NCBI GenBank assembly: GCA_928212115.1
Contig: CAKMRJ010003334.1
Location: forward strand, 106,206,210 to 106,270,209
Direction of reading: 5' to 3'
DNA: 64,000 nt
From: Lactuca virosa
Taxonomy: Eukaryota > Streptophyta > Magnoliopsida > Asterales > Asteraceae
Every line of letters begins with the position of its first letter. The first letter of the stretch is position 1. Of this stretch, positions 24,224 to 36,591 are shown piece by piece. The translations under genes were made by a program, and so were the position numbers. The notes under the pieces were generated by a model. The model saw only the letters and a list, made by a program, of their open reading frames with translations, made no database searches and was not told the origin of the DNA.

Positions 24224-25118
24224 TGTTATGGGTAGAATTTTCTCTTTACCTTTTTTTTATCCTGAACTTGTACTAACATCTCGAGAAAGCCCAAGATCTT
24301 GTATTTAATCAATATCTTGGACTGCCATCATGTTTCTTGTAATATCTTGTGCATGAATTCAAAAGCTTGACTGAAAAGAAATACTTCAGGTTAAAACACA
24401 TGTGGTCAATGCCTCATGAACGTTGAAGACCATCGTAAAAGCCAAGTCAAGCATGGATCAAGGAAGATCTCAAGAATGTCAAAATTTTAGTTATTATTGT
24501 TATGCATATAAAGCTTAGCTGATCATTATTCATGCACACATTGCCACTCTCTCTCTGATTTTCTCGACACTTGAGCATGTTTACATCATTTCTAAGATCA
24601 GCTAACACTTGTAATTTTATTTCGGTTTAATATAAGTTCAAAGGCAGGTGATTTCATCACCTCCTGAGGATTATGCCGAAGATCCAAAATGATTAAGGGC
24701 CTTCCTCGTAATCCGTTGTGTTCTTGCATTTACTTAGATTTACTTATTGTTGTTTGATCGATATCAACTTTTTTCTACTATTTATTTGATTGTTAATCTG
24801 TATCGAAATTATTAAGGTAATTTGTGGTATCTTGGTACCTTTTTGAGCATCTTAAGCTTTGTTACACTAATTCACTTGTTGAATCACTTTAACACTATTT
24901 TTGTCCAAAAATATACTTAATTTCATTACAAAGTAACACCGTTTTATTAAACAGTTCTCTGAACTTAATTATTTTATATGTAGGATCTTAGGCACAACCA
25001 AGATCTTCGGCGCATTTCAAGATCTTAAGCACTTTACTTTCACTTATCTTATTTCAAACATCACACCGCACTTACTAATTTGGTTATGAAATTAGTTTGT
25101 TACTTTTTGACCAAAACA
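24224..25118 (+). repeat. 5' LTR of a Ty3/gypsy element (Tat/Athila-type PBS)
   Basis: About 895 bp run from TGTTATGGGTAG to GACCAAAACA. One base later comes TTTGGTGGCATCTGTGGGAC, a long PBS of the style used by Tat/Athila-group gypsy elements. A TATA box CATATAAAG lies at 24505-24513. The left border is set where copia homology stops and is less certain than the right. Only about 145 bp of internal sequence follow before the next insertion. Confidence 0.6.
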
Positions 25119-25263
25119 ATTTGGTGGCATCTGTGGGACAAGTGGTGTTATTAAAATTTTCTATTTAAAGTTACTAAAAAAGTTTTTTTTTGTTTCAGAT
25201 TTTCAATCACTTACATATTTTTGCACCAGAAATGTCTTCTTCACCAAAATCCACTTTTAGAAT
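25119..25263 (+). mobile_element. PBS, leader and first gag codons of the gypsy element
   Basis: The PBS (25120-25139) is followed by about 90 bp of AT-rich leader and an ATG at 25232 opening MSSSPKSTFR. The frame is cut at 25264 by the Athila-like LTR. The rest of the gag-pol must lie beyond the right window edge if it survives. Confidence 0.5.
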
Positions 25264-25688
25264 TGATATGACCTTATTTAGCTATGTATTTTAGGCCATT
25301 ATCTCAATATATGTGATTAAAATGTTATATTTTAAGATATATGATACTTAATATGCTTTGAAATATTCAATTATAGATAAATTGGAATGCAAAAGGAAGA
25401 GAAAGGAGCTAAAAGACACAAAAATGATGTTGCTGGACAGCTTGACCCATTGTCAGTGTTTTGACCATATATCATGACTTGTAACTCTGACTAGCGATAT
25501 TCAAAATTTTCTAAAAACTAAACAAAATTTCAGACAACTTTCATGTTTTGAGAAAAATTATGATTCACGGTTACCACGCCATGGAAAAGCATTTCCACAC
25601 AGTGGCAAATCGAAAATTTCATGGACGCGAAGAAAACAGCTCTCACGACGTGGCAACTATTTCTCCACGCCGTGGCGAAGCTGAAACC

Positions 25689-25697
25689 CATAAATAG
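25689..25697 (+). promoter_or_regulatory. Putative LTR TATA box (Athila-like LTR 1)
   Basis: CATAAATAG, conserved at 31189-31197 in LTR 2, directly downstream of the CCACG/CGTGG palindrome cluster. Confidence 0.55.
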
Positions 25698-26560
25698 AGC
25701 CAAAAATTAGCCTTAATGACATATCATGAACCCTAATTTGTTTCCTACAAAAATAAACCCCTAAACTACAATTTTGAGAGTCTAGAAGGCGGTCGGAGGG
25801 CCAGAAATCATCCGGTTTGTTGTTTCGACCACGATTAGCATTCCATTATGATTTTCATCTATTTTACTTTCTGATTTAGGGCTTCAAAACCCTATTTCTT
25901 TGTGTCAGACTTGATGAATTTTTGAGATTATGGGTTTATTTGCTAATTGGATTATTTATTCTTATTTATTTTATTATGATTGCTTGATAAAAGATCATCA
26001 TGTGTTCTAATCATATTACGAATCGGTGAATAATGAATAAATTTCCATTGCCCTTAGTAGTTAACCAGTATTTTGAGATGATATCTAGTCTAAACCAAAA
26101 TACCTGAAGTGATTCGTTTCCAATCAGTTTATCTAGTTTGTTAGTTATTGATTTTTTGCAATTTAATAATAAAACCCCCGTTTTTATTGTTTTAATTTAT
26201 TTAATATAACCTATAATAAAAAAATCTAATATTAATTCACTACCTGAAAGAACCCCTTTCTAAACTTTACAATATTATTCCAAACATGCTACATGCATAT
26301 TCATAAACATATTTTACATATATGGTCTTATTACAAAAGACTGGATACAAACCGACTAACAAGGTTTTTACAAAGTTTTATATATTACATAATTTCCCAG
26401 AAATTTATACACCAAATACAAAAGTTATAATATTATCTATTCTACATCTTCTAACAGTACATAACTATACTGGATGCTTATCACCTGCAATAATTAAACA
26501 CTGAGAGGGATAAGCGGTGACGCTTAGTGACTTCAACAACAGTTACAATATAACGTTATG

Positions 26561-26561
<1 letters not shown>

Positions 26562-26616
<55 letters not shown>
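26562..26616. repeat. (AT)n microsatellite, about 55 bp
   Basis: Uninterrupted AT dinucleotides inside the solo LTR. Confidence 0.95.
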
Positions 26617-26618
<2 letters not shown>

Positions 26619-26849
26619 ATATGATAGAAGCAAAGAGGGACAAAGAACAACAAAGGTAGATGAGTATCATATGACAGGTTTTCCATAAAAACCAATAATC
26701 TGATTCAATGATTTACAATCAATGAAACATAACAATTTCAACTTGATATACATCAATAAAACTTCAGCCCAAATGGCACAGAAAATACAATTTCGGATTA
26801 TCATTTTGCTAAAATATACAGGCTTTTAGCCCTACATAGCCCTATGCCA

Positions 26850-27050
26850 ATACCAGAAGTTATACGAGTCATGCTCTACATGGCCAAAGGCACAAAACCA
26901 ATACTAGAAGTTATACGAGTCATGCTCTACATGGCCAAAGGCATAAATACGATACCAGAATAATACGAGACATGCTCTACATGGCCAAAGGCTCAAAGCC
27001 AATACCAGAAGTTATACGAGTCATGCTCTACATAGCCACATGTATAAAAC
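26850..27050. repeat. Minisatellite inside the solo LTR, ~60 bp unit
   Basis: About 3.5 units of CCAATACCAGAAGTTATACG followed by AGTCATGCTCTACATGGCC and AAAGGCA, with small unit-to-unit changes. It occupies the same relative place, near the LTR 3' end, as the CATAGCT minisatellite in LTRs A-C but is unrelated in sequence. Confidence 0.85.
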
Positions 27051-27394
27051 CAGAATAACACAGGAAAGCACATTGAACATATAACACATAACATACAATT
27101 GTCCCTATATTGAACTCACCGTGAAATAACCGAATGATAAAATGATAATTTGGGCAACACTTCGTTCCTAAAAATGACTTTCTTTGACGAAACCGGGGAT
27201 TTTAGTTGAAAACCGGGCCTTGAGCGGGCAGAGTTTCAACTTGAAAATATTATTTTCTCGGGTCTTCGGTGCGTCTGGACTTGCTTCGGGTGTCGAGGAT
27301 GTTTCCTAGGCTTCGGGGGTGTTAGGGTAATTTGAGAGAGAGTAGAAGGTGAAAAAAGTGAAAGATGTAACCCAAATTCGGATAACCTCGTTCT

Positions 27395-27404
27395 CTATTT
27401 ATAG
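27395..27404 (-). promoter_or_regulatory. Putative LTR TATA box (solo LTR)
   Basis: CTATAAATAG on the minus strand, identical to the TATA of LTRs A-C. Confidence 0.55.
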
Positions 27405-27420
27405 TACCCGAAGCTCAGCA

Positions 27421-27622
27421 TTACGCTGGGCGTAAATATCAGTACGCGGAGCGTACTACTTTGAGAACTCTACGCTGGGTGTAAGCTTAGTACGCGAGGC
27501 GTACCAAGCGACGTGGAAATGGTTCGGAACCCGGGCCTCAGACGTGGCTGAGTTAGGACACGCATCCATCATGCGAAGGTGCTTGGTGACTGATACGTGT
27601 CTTCGTAGTACGCTAGGTGTAC
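27421..27622. repeat. Cluster of TACGC/GCGTA imperfect palindromes
   Basis: TTACGCTGGGCGTAA (27421-27435), AGTACGCGGAGCGTACT (27441-27457), TACGCTGGGTGTA (27471-27483), a copy at about 27489-27503 and AGTACGCTAGGTGTACT (about 27606-27622). They lie just upstream of the minus-strand TATA box. Confidence 0.75.
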
Positions 27623-28603
27623 TTCTCCGGCCAACCTCGTAATTTGTGCCATAAAACTTCAAAAATTTGTAAGTTTCGCATACGAACTCCGTTTTTGACA
27701 TTCTTTATATCCACGCGTAGGTGAAATTATGTTCTACAACTTTCGTTTAGACTTTGTCGGCTAATTTTGACTTCATTTTTAAAGTTATATTTTTAACGGG
27801 CCGGGACAGGAAAAGTCCGTTAAAAATTCATAACTTCTTCATCAGACGTCCGTTTTCGTCTGTCTTTTTACCGTTGTACTACTATTAACAAGATCTTCTA
27901 TTCTATTTTAGGTTGTGTTGGCTAAAAATCACTCGATCTTTATTTCGAGTTTTTAGCTGTATACTGCTATACTGAAACTTAGAAAAATCATAACTTCCTC
28001 ATACGAAGTCAGATTTGGACGTTCTTTTTATGAAAATTCTCGATTTAACGAATAATACGACTTTCATTTAGATCACTAAGGCTAAAAAGTAGTTTATCGA
28101 AAACTCACTTTTTACGTCATATAGCGTCGTACCGGTTCTGTCGCGAAACTTCAACAAGTCATAACTTCTTCGTTAAAACTCGGATTTCGATGAGGTTTTC
28201 GCCTAAATGTTTCTAACGAGATAATCTACAACTTTCAATAACATCATTTTTAATTATTTCCAACTTTATATTTTCGTTAATTTCAATATTTGACTTTTTA
28301 TTGGAATCTCATAAGACTTCCAATACTTCCCGAATGATTCTAAACATAGTTTTACTTCAATTCTCATAAAACTATCTTGTTAGAACTCATTGCTCAAAAT
28401 CATATATTATTTAATAATATTCATTTTTAAACAAAACACGATAACTGAACGTGTATGTTACACAACCTTTCCACTTGAGTTCGATACCCTTGCTTATCAA
28501 AACTATACTATACTCGATCAGGTTCAATGCCTATAAGGTGCGGTTTAGATGCGATAGACTAGGACTTACAAATAAAAAAACTAGTGCATTAAAAAACACA
28601 TCA

Positions 28604-30755
28604 AAGTTGTTGGCGCCGATGCTAGAGAACAGTTTTCAATTAATTTAGTTTATTTGATTACTCGTTATTTTTTTTGCATTTTTTTGAATTTTATTTTTGT
28701 TTTCTTTGATAACATGTCACTTGTTGGGAAAGTTTCTGTTGTTTTGTGCAGAAATTCTTCATCATACATATGGCTTGGTTTTACTTCTTGCATGGGTTTC
28801 GAGATTCCAAGCTATTAGGGAATTCTTGACTTATTTAGACTACAACTTTGGTGATTAGTCTAACTCAATCCACGAGACGTAGTATAGCAAGACGTATCAT
28901 AGTGGTTAAGTGGAAGAGTGAACTCTTGCTACTCTGGACTAGTTGGGTCAACTCTTGTTATACTTATTAGTTAGTGGTGAAAATAAAGCAAAGAAAATAT
29001 CCTAACCGGTCCCGAAAGTTTTTGTTTTCACAAACCACTTTTTGCATGCAAATGATTTAATCAACGATTGTAGCATGATTGCAACGAAGACGAGTGATCG
29101 TGATATCCTTTTTAGTTTTAGTTTTATTTTTATTTTATTTTTAGTTTGTTATTTTTTTTCCATGTTAATGCTCTTGATGTTTTAGTTCTATGCATCATTA
29201 AATCGATCTTCAGATGCTTTAAGTAATTTTAGCGACTAGAATCAAGTGCGGTTTTATCACGGGAGAAATTTTACGAGAGGCGTTGCATCACATAAGTGTG
29301 GGGTCACTTACCCACATGATAGAGGGATCGAAGATTTTATTAAAGTCCACTACTAGAGGGAAGAGCATATACGAGAGACGAGACGAGTGTTTGACCGACA
29401 CAACTTGAATTCATTTTTTTATTTATGAAAAATCCACTGTTCAACTTCCACGTCATGTCATGTGCACACCCACGACGTGGCGACATCTTTTTATGCGATG
29501 AAAATTCCCGAGAAGCATGTTCCTAGATTTTACACATTGAACTGTTATACGATGTTTTCGCTGATCGTTTTGCACACCAAATCCCGACATGAGAAGAAAA
29601 GTAAAGAAGATCTAGTTTTTAGTTTTCTACAAAATTAGAAGCATCATCCTTCCAGCTCAAATTTCGAAGCAACCCACTACAGTCGATTTCATTCTCGCAA
29701 CTACATACCCAAGGCGAGTTTGTTCCTTTTCTCCCTATTTTACTTTATATGATTTAATTGTTATTATATACAATGAGGGCATTGTATAATTTAAGTGTCG
29801 GGTATGAGAATTGGAAAAAGGACAACAATCATGTTAGATTTTAAAATATATATCGTAGAAGAAAAAAATTGAAAAATAAAGACTTGAAAAATGATCTAAC
29901 ATAAAAAAATCTAGTAATTTTTTTAAAAAAGTTTGTTTTGATATTATTGCGTTGGAACTAAGTTTGCTAGTGTTATGTGGGATAATTTGAAGAGAATTCT
30001 AAAATTTAGTTGAACCAATTTGTTATAATATATTTGTGGCTTCTCAGTTCTAGTGAAATCATGAGACAAAATCGTGAACTTGTGTAGTTTAAGGGACATA
30101 ATATGTTTTGCATCGTGTACTGAAACGTATCCACGAAAATTTATGTAGTCATTGCACTTTAGATTAATACCATTAACCAATAAAGGTTGTGGTTAAGTTC
30201 CCTTTCTTAAGCATATATTTTTCTTTAGTTTTTAGTTGAGTGAAAAAAAGTGAGTTATAAAAAAAAAGTGAAAAAATTGTGAAAAAAAGAGAAAAAAAAG
30301 AAAAAAGTTGTTGCTGAGTGAATAAAAGCTTACAAAGTATGAAGATCTTAAAGAAAGTGAAGAAATAACGCAAATTGCCAAAAACCAAGGGCTTAGTAGT
30401 CAAAGTTCTCATTTTTGTTTCTAGGTTATTTTTTTTGTATGTATGCTTGGGAACTTAACAAAAATACTTTGAGGTTAAGAAATTTTTTTGAGGATGTATT
30501 CGGAGGGATGCAGAAATGAATGTTTTTTTAAAATAAGTGGGGAACATTTATGAGGATTGTGAGTATTTTGGACTTGAGAAGTTGTTAGGATTTAAACACA
30601 AATATATGCATTGAGGTGAAACATAATTAGTGAATTCAAATTGGGTTATTTTGTGTGATTTTGGTGAACAAGGTTTTGATGTATGGTATTGGATAGAAAT
30701 CATAATGAATCTAGTTTTGCTTGGGGACAAGAAAAAGAATAGTGTGGGGCTAATT
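28604..30755 (+). mobile_element. Non-coding internal domain 1 of the Athila-like element
   Basis: These 2,152 bp lie between two same-orientation LTRs. The left end carries a damaged PBS (28611 onward) and the right end a PPT (GTGTGGGGCTAATT, about 30742-30755). There is no gag, protease, RT or integrase. Only short frames occur in A- or T-rich DNA (for example near 30170-30410). Matching sequence continues in internal domain 2 (32271-33044 and 48507-49313). The Athila-like assignment rests on the PBS type and the GTGTGGGG tract, not on proteins. Confidence 0.72.
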
Positions 30756-32270
30756 TGATATGACCATATTTATCTATGTAGTTTAGGCCATTATCTTAAT
30801 ATATTTGATTAAAATGTTATATTTTAAGATATATGATACTTAATATGCTTTGATATGTCAATTATAGATAAAATGGAAGCATGGAATGCAAAAGGAAGAG
30901 AATGGAGCTAAAAAGACACAAAAAAGATGTTGTTGGACAACTTGACCCCTCGTCAGTGTTTTGACCATATCTCATGACTCATAACTTCGATTGAAGAGAT
31001 TCGAAATTTAATGGAAACTAGAAAACGTTTCGGACAACTTTCATATTTTGAGAAAATTATGATTGACTGTTCTCACACTGTGCAAAAGTGTTTCCAGGGT
31101 GTATCACATCGGAAAATTTCGTGGACGTGAAGAAAACAGCTCCCACGATGCGGTAACTATTTCCCCATGTCGTGACGACACTGAAACCCATAAATAGAGC
31201 CAAAAATTATCCCTAATGACATATATTGAACCCTAATTTGTTCCCTATAAAAATAAACCCCTAAAATGTGATTTTGAGAGTCTAGAAGGCGGCCGGAGGG
31301 CAATTAGGCTGATTTGGAGGGAAGATCTGAACGATTAGAGAGCCGATTCATGCCAGAAATCATTCGGTTTGTTGTTCCGACCACGATTAGCATTCTATTA
31401 TGACTTTCATATGTTTTACTTTCTGATTTAGGGCTTCAAAACGTTATTACTTTGTGTTAGACTTGATGAATTTTCGAGATTATGGGTTTATTTGCTAATT
31501 GGATTATTTATTCTTATTTATTTTATTATGATTGCTTGATAAAAGATCATTATGTGTTAAATTTTTGATCTTTTCTATTTATTGCTGAGTATTATTGATA
31601 TTAGATGATCATTCTAACTTGATGTGCTTGAATCATATGAATTTATGATCATATAGATTTGTATGACTAGGATTTTGACCATAAACCTAAGGTTAAATAG
31701 AAAAGTTAGTAACTTTAATGTGTGGGCTTATATGTGATGACCATTCATGTATATAATTGGTATTATGGTCATTAATATCAAATTATAATTCAAGTCTTGC
31801 ATAATTCGAACTTAAAACTAGTATGAATGTTTGTTTTTCCACTTGATCAATGAATGAATGAACTTGGTTTACTAAAGGATTAGTATTTTGATAATAAATT
31901 CTAATCATATTAAGAATCGATGAATAATGAATAAATATCCATTGCGCTTAGTAGTTAACAAGTATTTTGAGATGAAATCCAGTCTGAACCAAAGTACCTG
32001 AAGTGATTCGTTTCCAATCAGTTTATCTAGTTTGTTAGTTATTAATTTTTTGGAATTTAATAATAAAACCCCCCTTTTTATTGTTTTCATTTATTTCATA
32101 TAACCTATAATAAAAAGTTATAATGTTAATTTACTACCGTTTCCCTTGAGTTCGACACCCTTTCTTATCAAAATTATACTATTCTCGATCAGGTTCACTG
32201 CATATAAGGTGTGGTATAGATGCGATAGAGTAGGATTTAAAAAAAACTAGTACATTAAAAAAACACATCA
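30756..32270 (+). repeat. LTR 2 of the Athila-like tandem
   Basis: This 1,515 bp LTR runs TGATATGACC to CACATCA with the PPT on its left and PBS TGGCGCCGTTGTCGGGGA at 32278-32295. It thus serves as 3' LTR for unit 1 and 5' LTR for unit 2. A TATA box CATAAATAG is at 31189-31197. It preserves the uninterrupted site into which the solo LTR inserted in LTR 1. Confidence 0.85.
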
Positions 32271-33044
32271 AAGTTTTTGGCGCCGTTGTCGGGGAATATT
32301 TTTCAACTAATTTCGTTTATTTGATTATTTGGTATTTGTTTTTGCATTTTTTTAGTTTTATTTTTGTTTTCTTTGATAACATGTGACTTGTCGGGAAGGT
32401 TTTTGTTGTTTTGTGCATGAATTCGTGATCATACGTATTGCTTGGTTTTACTTTTTGCATGAGTTTCGAGATTGAAAGCTATTAGGGAATTCTACAACTT
32501 TGGGGATTTGTCCAACCTAATCTACGAGGCGTAGTATAGCAAGACGTATCGTGGTGGTTATGTGGAAGACCAAACTCTTGCTACTCTTGACTAGTTGGGT
32601 CAACTCTTGTTCTACTTATTAGTTACTGGTGCAAATAAAGCAAAGGAAATAGCTTAACCGATCCCGAAAGTTTTTGTTTTCACAAACCACTTCTTGCATG
32701 CTAGGGATTTAATCAGCAATTGTAGCATGATTGCGACGAAGACGAGTGACCGTGATTTCCTTTTTAGTTACGAGCTAATAAATATTGATTATTTATTTAA
32801 AATTTGTTTTCCATGTTGATTCTCTTGATGTTTTAGATCTATGCAAAATTAAATCGACCTTCGGATCTGTTCTGTAATTTTAACGACTAGGATCAAGTGT
32901 GGTTTTATCGCGAGAGAAATTTCACGAGAGACATTGCATCACATAAGTGTCGGGTCACTTACCCACACGAGAGAGGGATCGAGGCTTTTATTAAAGTCCA
33001 CTACTAGAGAGAAGAGCATATATGAGAGACGAGACAAGTGTTTG
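32271..33044 (+). mobile_element. Internal domain 2 of the Athila-like tandem, left part
   Basis: Colinear with about 28604-29393. It is interrupted after GTTTG (33040-33044) by the large solo LTR and resumes at 48507. No coding motif. Confidence 0.78.
32278..32295 (+). promoter_or_regulatory. Primer binding site matching Asp tRNA
   Basis: TGGCGCCGTTGTCGGGGA complements the 3' end of plant Asp tRNA with one mismatch, the arrangement known from Athila-type elements. Confidence 0.75.
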
Positions 33045-35515
33045 TGTGACATCGTGAAATTTCACCCAAATTTTTTCTTATTTTTAAAACATATATTTTA
33101 ACAGAATACGTTGCAGAAGACTTATTATGTTTATTTTAAAAAACATCACCAATGTTACTTTCATGCCAAAACAAATCCATCAAAATTCAAAGTTCACAAA
33201 AACATAAAGATGAAACCCAACATGTTCAAATGGTATCATATCTAAAGATACTAACTAAGACTACCCAAAAGCTCCCATCCTCACCAAGGCATCATGTCAA
33301 GCTACCTGTTCCAACACACAAAGATAGCCAAACAAGCAAAGAACAAGTGTTAGCAAAAGCTAAGTGAGTCAAGATAGTACAGTGTCAAGAGAACACACAT
33401 ATCATAGACAGATTCACACAAAACATTCACACACAGTCAAAGACTCACTAGCAAGACATGCAACATCACACCACACAAAAAACACAAGTTTAACTCAATT
33501 TACTTTAGTTCTTCAGTTAGAGCTTGTTTTATTAGTTACTCTCCTCAACGCCGCTGTAACTAATTTAATCTTATCGATTCACCGCTTGAATATTATTATA
33601 TAATATTTTGTTTCTCCGCTTTACATTAATAATTACTCACCGCTCACCGCTGTAATTATTAAAGTACTACCTCCTAGTTAGGGTCTTTCTATTCACCACA
33701 AAAACCTCCCCAAAACTAGACCCCGTTCGCTACTAACGTGACCGACACGACCCAATGCACTAAGTGAGGCGCGACTCTCACCCGTAATCATTTCCCCCGG
33801 TGCGCTGCGTTCGCTACTCCGACTGTGCACATACGTATACATGCGTTGTCGTTCAGGATTGGTACGAGCGGTGCCAATTCCAACAGATACACCTCCCAAA
33901 TCCCACGTGATGTTTTCGCTGGTCCCACCGCTTGACCAACATCACTCCAGTCCCGGTATACCAAGGTGTACCAAGACCATGTCCCGAGTGGTTGTCTAGA
34001 AAAACCAATCGGCGTCAAAGTTGGCTTAATCTCTTTTTCCTATAGGTATCTTTCAACCCACTAGGCCATCATAATATCCGGATTGGGTATATACCTATGT
34101 CTAGGTTTCTACCCTTCGCCCCGCTAGTGTGTTCCCCTTTTTAATTTAATAATGATTAATTAAATAAGGAGTACACTTTTAACCTTTCAAGTAATCATGT
34201 AATTATTATGAATATTCTTTTATTAGCATATTACCTCCTTAAGGGTTATTTTCATGCAAACATGTAATTTCATGAAGTTATTACATTTTACATTACACAC
34301 TACTTCCATACACAACACATCAATGAAGTTGATACAACACTAGCATGCTTGTCCTAAAAAATTTTAAACAAATATTTTCAAACAAGAATTAACATGCTCA
34401 CATCATATAATGTTCATACACTTCACTCAATCTAGCATGACCCTAACTCACATCTCACACCAAACAAGAAAGAGTCTAGCATGCAACACCCTAGATATCA
34501 TTACACATAAAACATTTCAACAATAATGACATAACAATCAATCATCAAAAGGGGCACATGCATCCTAGATAACTAGGTTTACCCAAATCCATCTAAAATA
34601 TGGGATACTCCTAACAATGTACTTTTAAAACCACAAGTTGACTCACCTTTGTCAAAGATGTGACCAACTCACACTTCAAGTCTTGTATTGGTTGAAGTAT
34701 CACCCTTACCCCTATTACATTTCAAATAAAAATATTATTGTAGTTCTACAATGCCAAAGATGACAAATTTATAACCCAAACACATAAATCAACTAATAAG
34801 TAAAATTCCCAGTTTTGGACCCAAAACAGCCACCTGTTTAGAGCTGCTTTAGCACACTTGAAACCTGTATAACTTCCTTTTTTATTTCATATTCCAGAAG
34901 TTCAGACTTTTATATTTTCAGAATGTACTTTTGAAGATCCAAACGATTTTTCTACAATTTTATATGATTTTTATAAAACTGCCTATCAATGCAGCTAAAT
35001 TCTGACCAACTGGTGAAAAAGGTGATTTTCACCTAAGTTAGAAGCAACAAAAGGTCCTGGAAAAATTCATGGATAAACTAGACTCACAATGAAAACTTTG
35101 AGAATTCACGGATCATTAATCCGACTCCTGGTGATTTTTTCTATAATTTTTCCATTACAACAGGGGCAGAATAGGTATTTTCCTACAATTTCTCAGCTTG
35201 ACCCCCGTTCAGTGTTTTGAACATAACTCAAGTTCTACAGATCCAAATGAGCTGACATCGGACTTTCTGAAAACTAGATTCAATTTACAAAAATTTATTT
35301 TCTCTCGAGCAATGTCCAATTCTGGTCTAAGTTTCCGCAGAAGTGCTTTCAAAAAGGGGTCAGATTGCTGTTTACCCGTTTTCATATCTTCTAAGCTCTT
35401 TGACACCACTTTGACACCCACCTTTGCATATACACTAACAGACGTTTGTAAATACAACAACACGAGCATATTTCCAGAATTTACAAATGTAACTAGGACT
35501 TTCATACAAGATTAC

Positions 35516-35838
35516 TGTTGGGTTTAATTCTGACTTTTAGTCAAAGGAGGTGACTGATTCAAAGCATATAATTTTATTAGGGGTAGTTTAGTCTTTTTGC
35601 TTAGAGTATGAATAAGTAAAGGCCATGTTGGCCACGTTTTTAGAATAGTTTAGATATGTTTAGTTGGCTCCTGTTTTATTGCTTTGACTAGGTGAGTTTG
35701 TTTCCCTTTAAAAGTGGAGTGGGCAGCTAGGTACGTGTATATATATTGTATGTTATGATACTGAATAAAAAGTGAGAGAGTTTAGAAAGATGTAGCCTAC
35801 GGTTGTTTTTGGGTTTGTTCACAGGGGATGTTCCAACA
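35516..35838 (+). repeat. 5' LTR of the TRIM-like element
   Basis: 323 bp, TG...CA ends. It contains GTGTATATATATTG near 35733, a candidate TATA region. Confidence 0.9.
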
Positions 35839-35944
35839 TTTGGTATCAGAGCTAACCAGGGAGGTAGGTTCTGATGAAACCTATGGTGAATGGTTGGAGT
35901 TTGTGGATCCATTTGTATGAAGATCTTGGGATCATGAAGAGGTT

Positions 35945-36310
35945 CTATGTGAACCATAGAGTCCAGAGAAAGTAGAAGCTCTGTGTGAGCCGAACAAAGT
36001 TATGTGTGAGCCCCAAACAAAGCTCTTTGTGAGCCGAGTTCAATCAAGAAATCTGTGTGATTGAGTGTTTTAAGAGTTGAAAGAAAGCTGTGTGCTGAAT
36101 CCATGTTCTGGGTGAACCAAGAAGAAAAGGAACCTGTGTGGTGAAGCTTACCTGTGTGGAGAAGCAAGTCAACGTGAGAAGAAAAAAGAATGGATTTGTG
36201 TGATCAGGAGACGGAAACATTGTTCTCCTTCAAGTGTGTGTGGGTAGGCTTGAAGAAAAGGCGAAGACTTTAATTAACCCAGAAGATCTGTGTGATATGT
36301 GATGGTCCGG
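35945..36310 (+). repeat. TGTGTGA motif-rich segment of the TRIM internal region
   Basis: About a dozen dispersed copies of CTGTGTGA, TGTGTGAGCC, CCTGTGTGG and similar words. Spacing is irregular, so it is not a simple tandem repeat. Confidence 0.6.
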
Positions 36311-36591
36311 CTGGTGCAGCAGGTTTGTGAAGCATGTGGTGTTTCACGGTGGGTATTGGGCTGCTGGTGCAGAATCCGACGGAGGTGCTGTGTTGATAAT
36401 GAATCGAGTGGCGATGAAACTAGACTGAAGAAAGAAGAGAAGGTGAAGAAGAAACCTGCCAAGGTGATGACTAGTAGAAGTTGTTCTAACTGTGAAAAAA
36501 AAATGATGCATAATTGTGAAGGAGATGGTTCAGCAACTGGCTCTTGGTCGTGATTGCTAGGAGTATGGATAAGTCAGAATTAAGGGGTGAT

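Larger units (their letters stand above)
26245..28462 (-). mobile_element. Solo LTR (gypsy), 2.2 kb, inserted in Athila-like LTR 1
   Basis: The minus strand reads TGTAACATACACG...GGGTTCTTTCA. Flanks are ctacc (26240-26244) and caacc (28463-28467), a 5 bp duplication with one change. The intact site is visible in the sister LTR 2 at 32134-32138. No PBS, PPT or internal sequence is present, so it is a solo LTR left by LTR-LTR recombination. Blocks near 27660-27760 match LTRs A-C (for example CTTTATATCCACGCGTAGGT), placing it in the same broad family. It carries an (AT)n tract, a ~60 bp minisatellite, a TATA box (27395-27404) and a cluster of GTACGC/GCGTAC palindromes. Confidence 0.85.
25264..28603 (+). 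repeat. LTR 1 of Athila-like tandem, interrupted by a solo LTR
   Basis: It starts TGATATGACC and ends CACATCA, with a damaged PBS (TGGCGCCGATGC) 7 bp later. Without the 26245-28467 insertion it is about 1.1 kb, versus 1,515 bp for its partner at 30756-32270. The shortfall is mainly a ~340 bp block absent near 26005 and ~54 bp absent near 25800. A TATA box CATAAATAG is at 25689-25697. Palindromic motifs such as CCACGCCGTGG (25665-25675) lie just upstream of it. Confidence 0.82.

Noticed and set aside
33152..33603. Two adjacent plus-strand frames of 71 and 79 codons
   Set aside because: Antisense to the solo LTR, low complexity, no motif.
35198..35527. 109- and 98-codon frames overlapping on opposite strands
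   Set aside because: They lie inside a solo LTR, show no motif, and their openness on both strands reflects composition.
36299..36553. 84-codon frame with a CSNC word resembling a zinc finger, in the TRIM
   Set aside because: The remaining cysteine/histidine spacing does not form a knuckle, and TRIM elements are non-coding.
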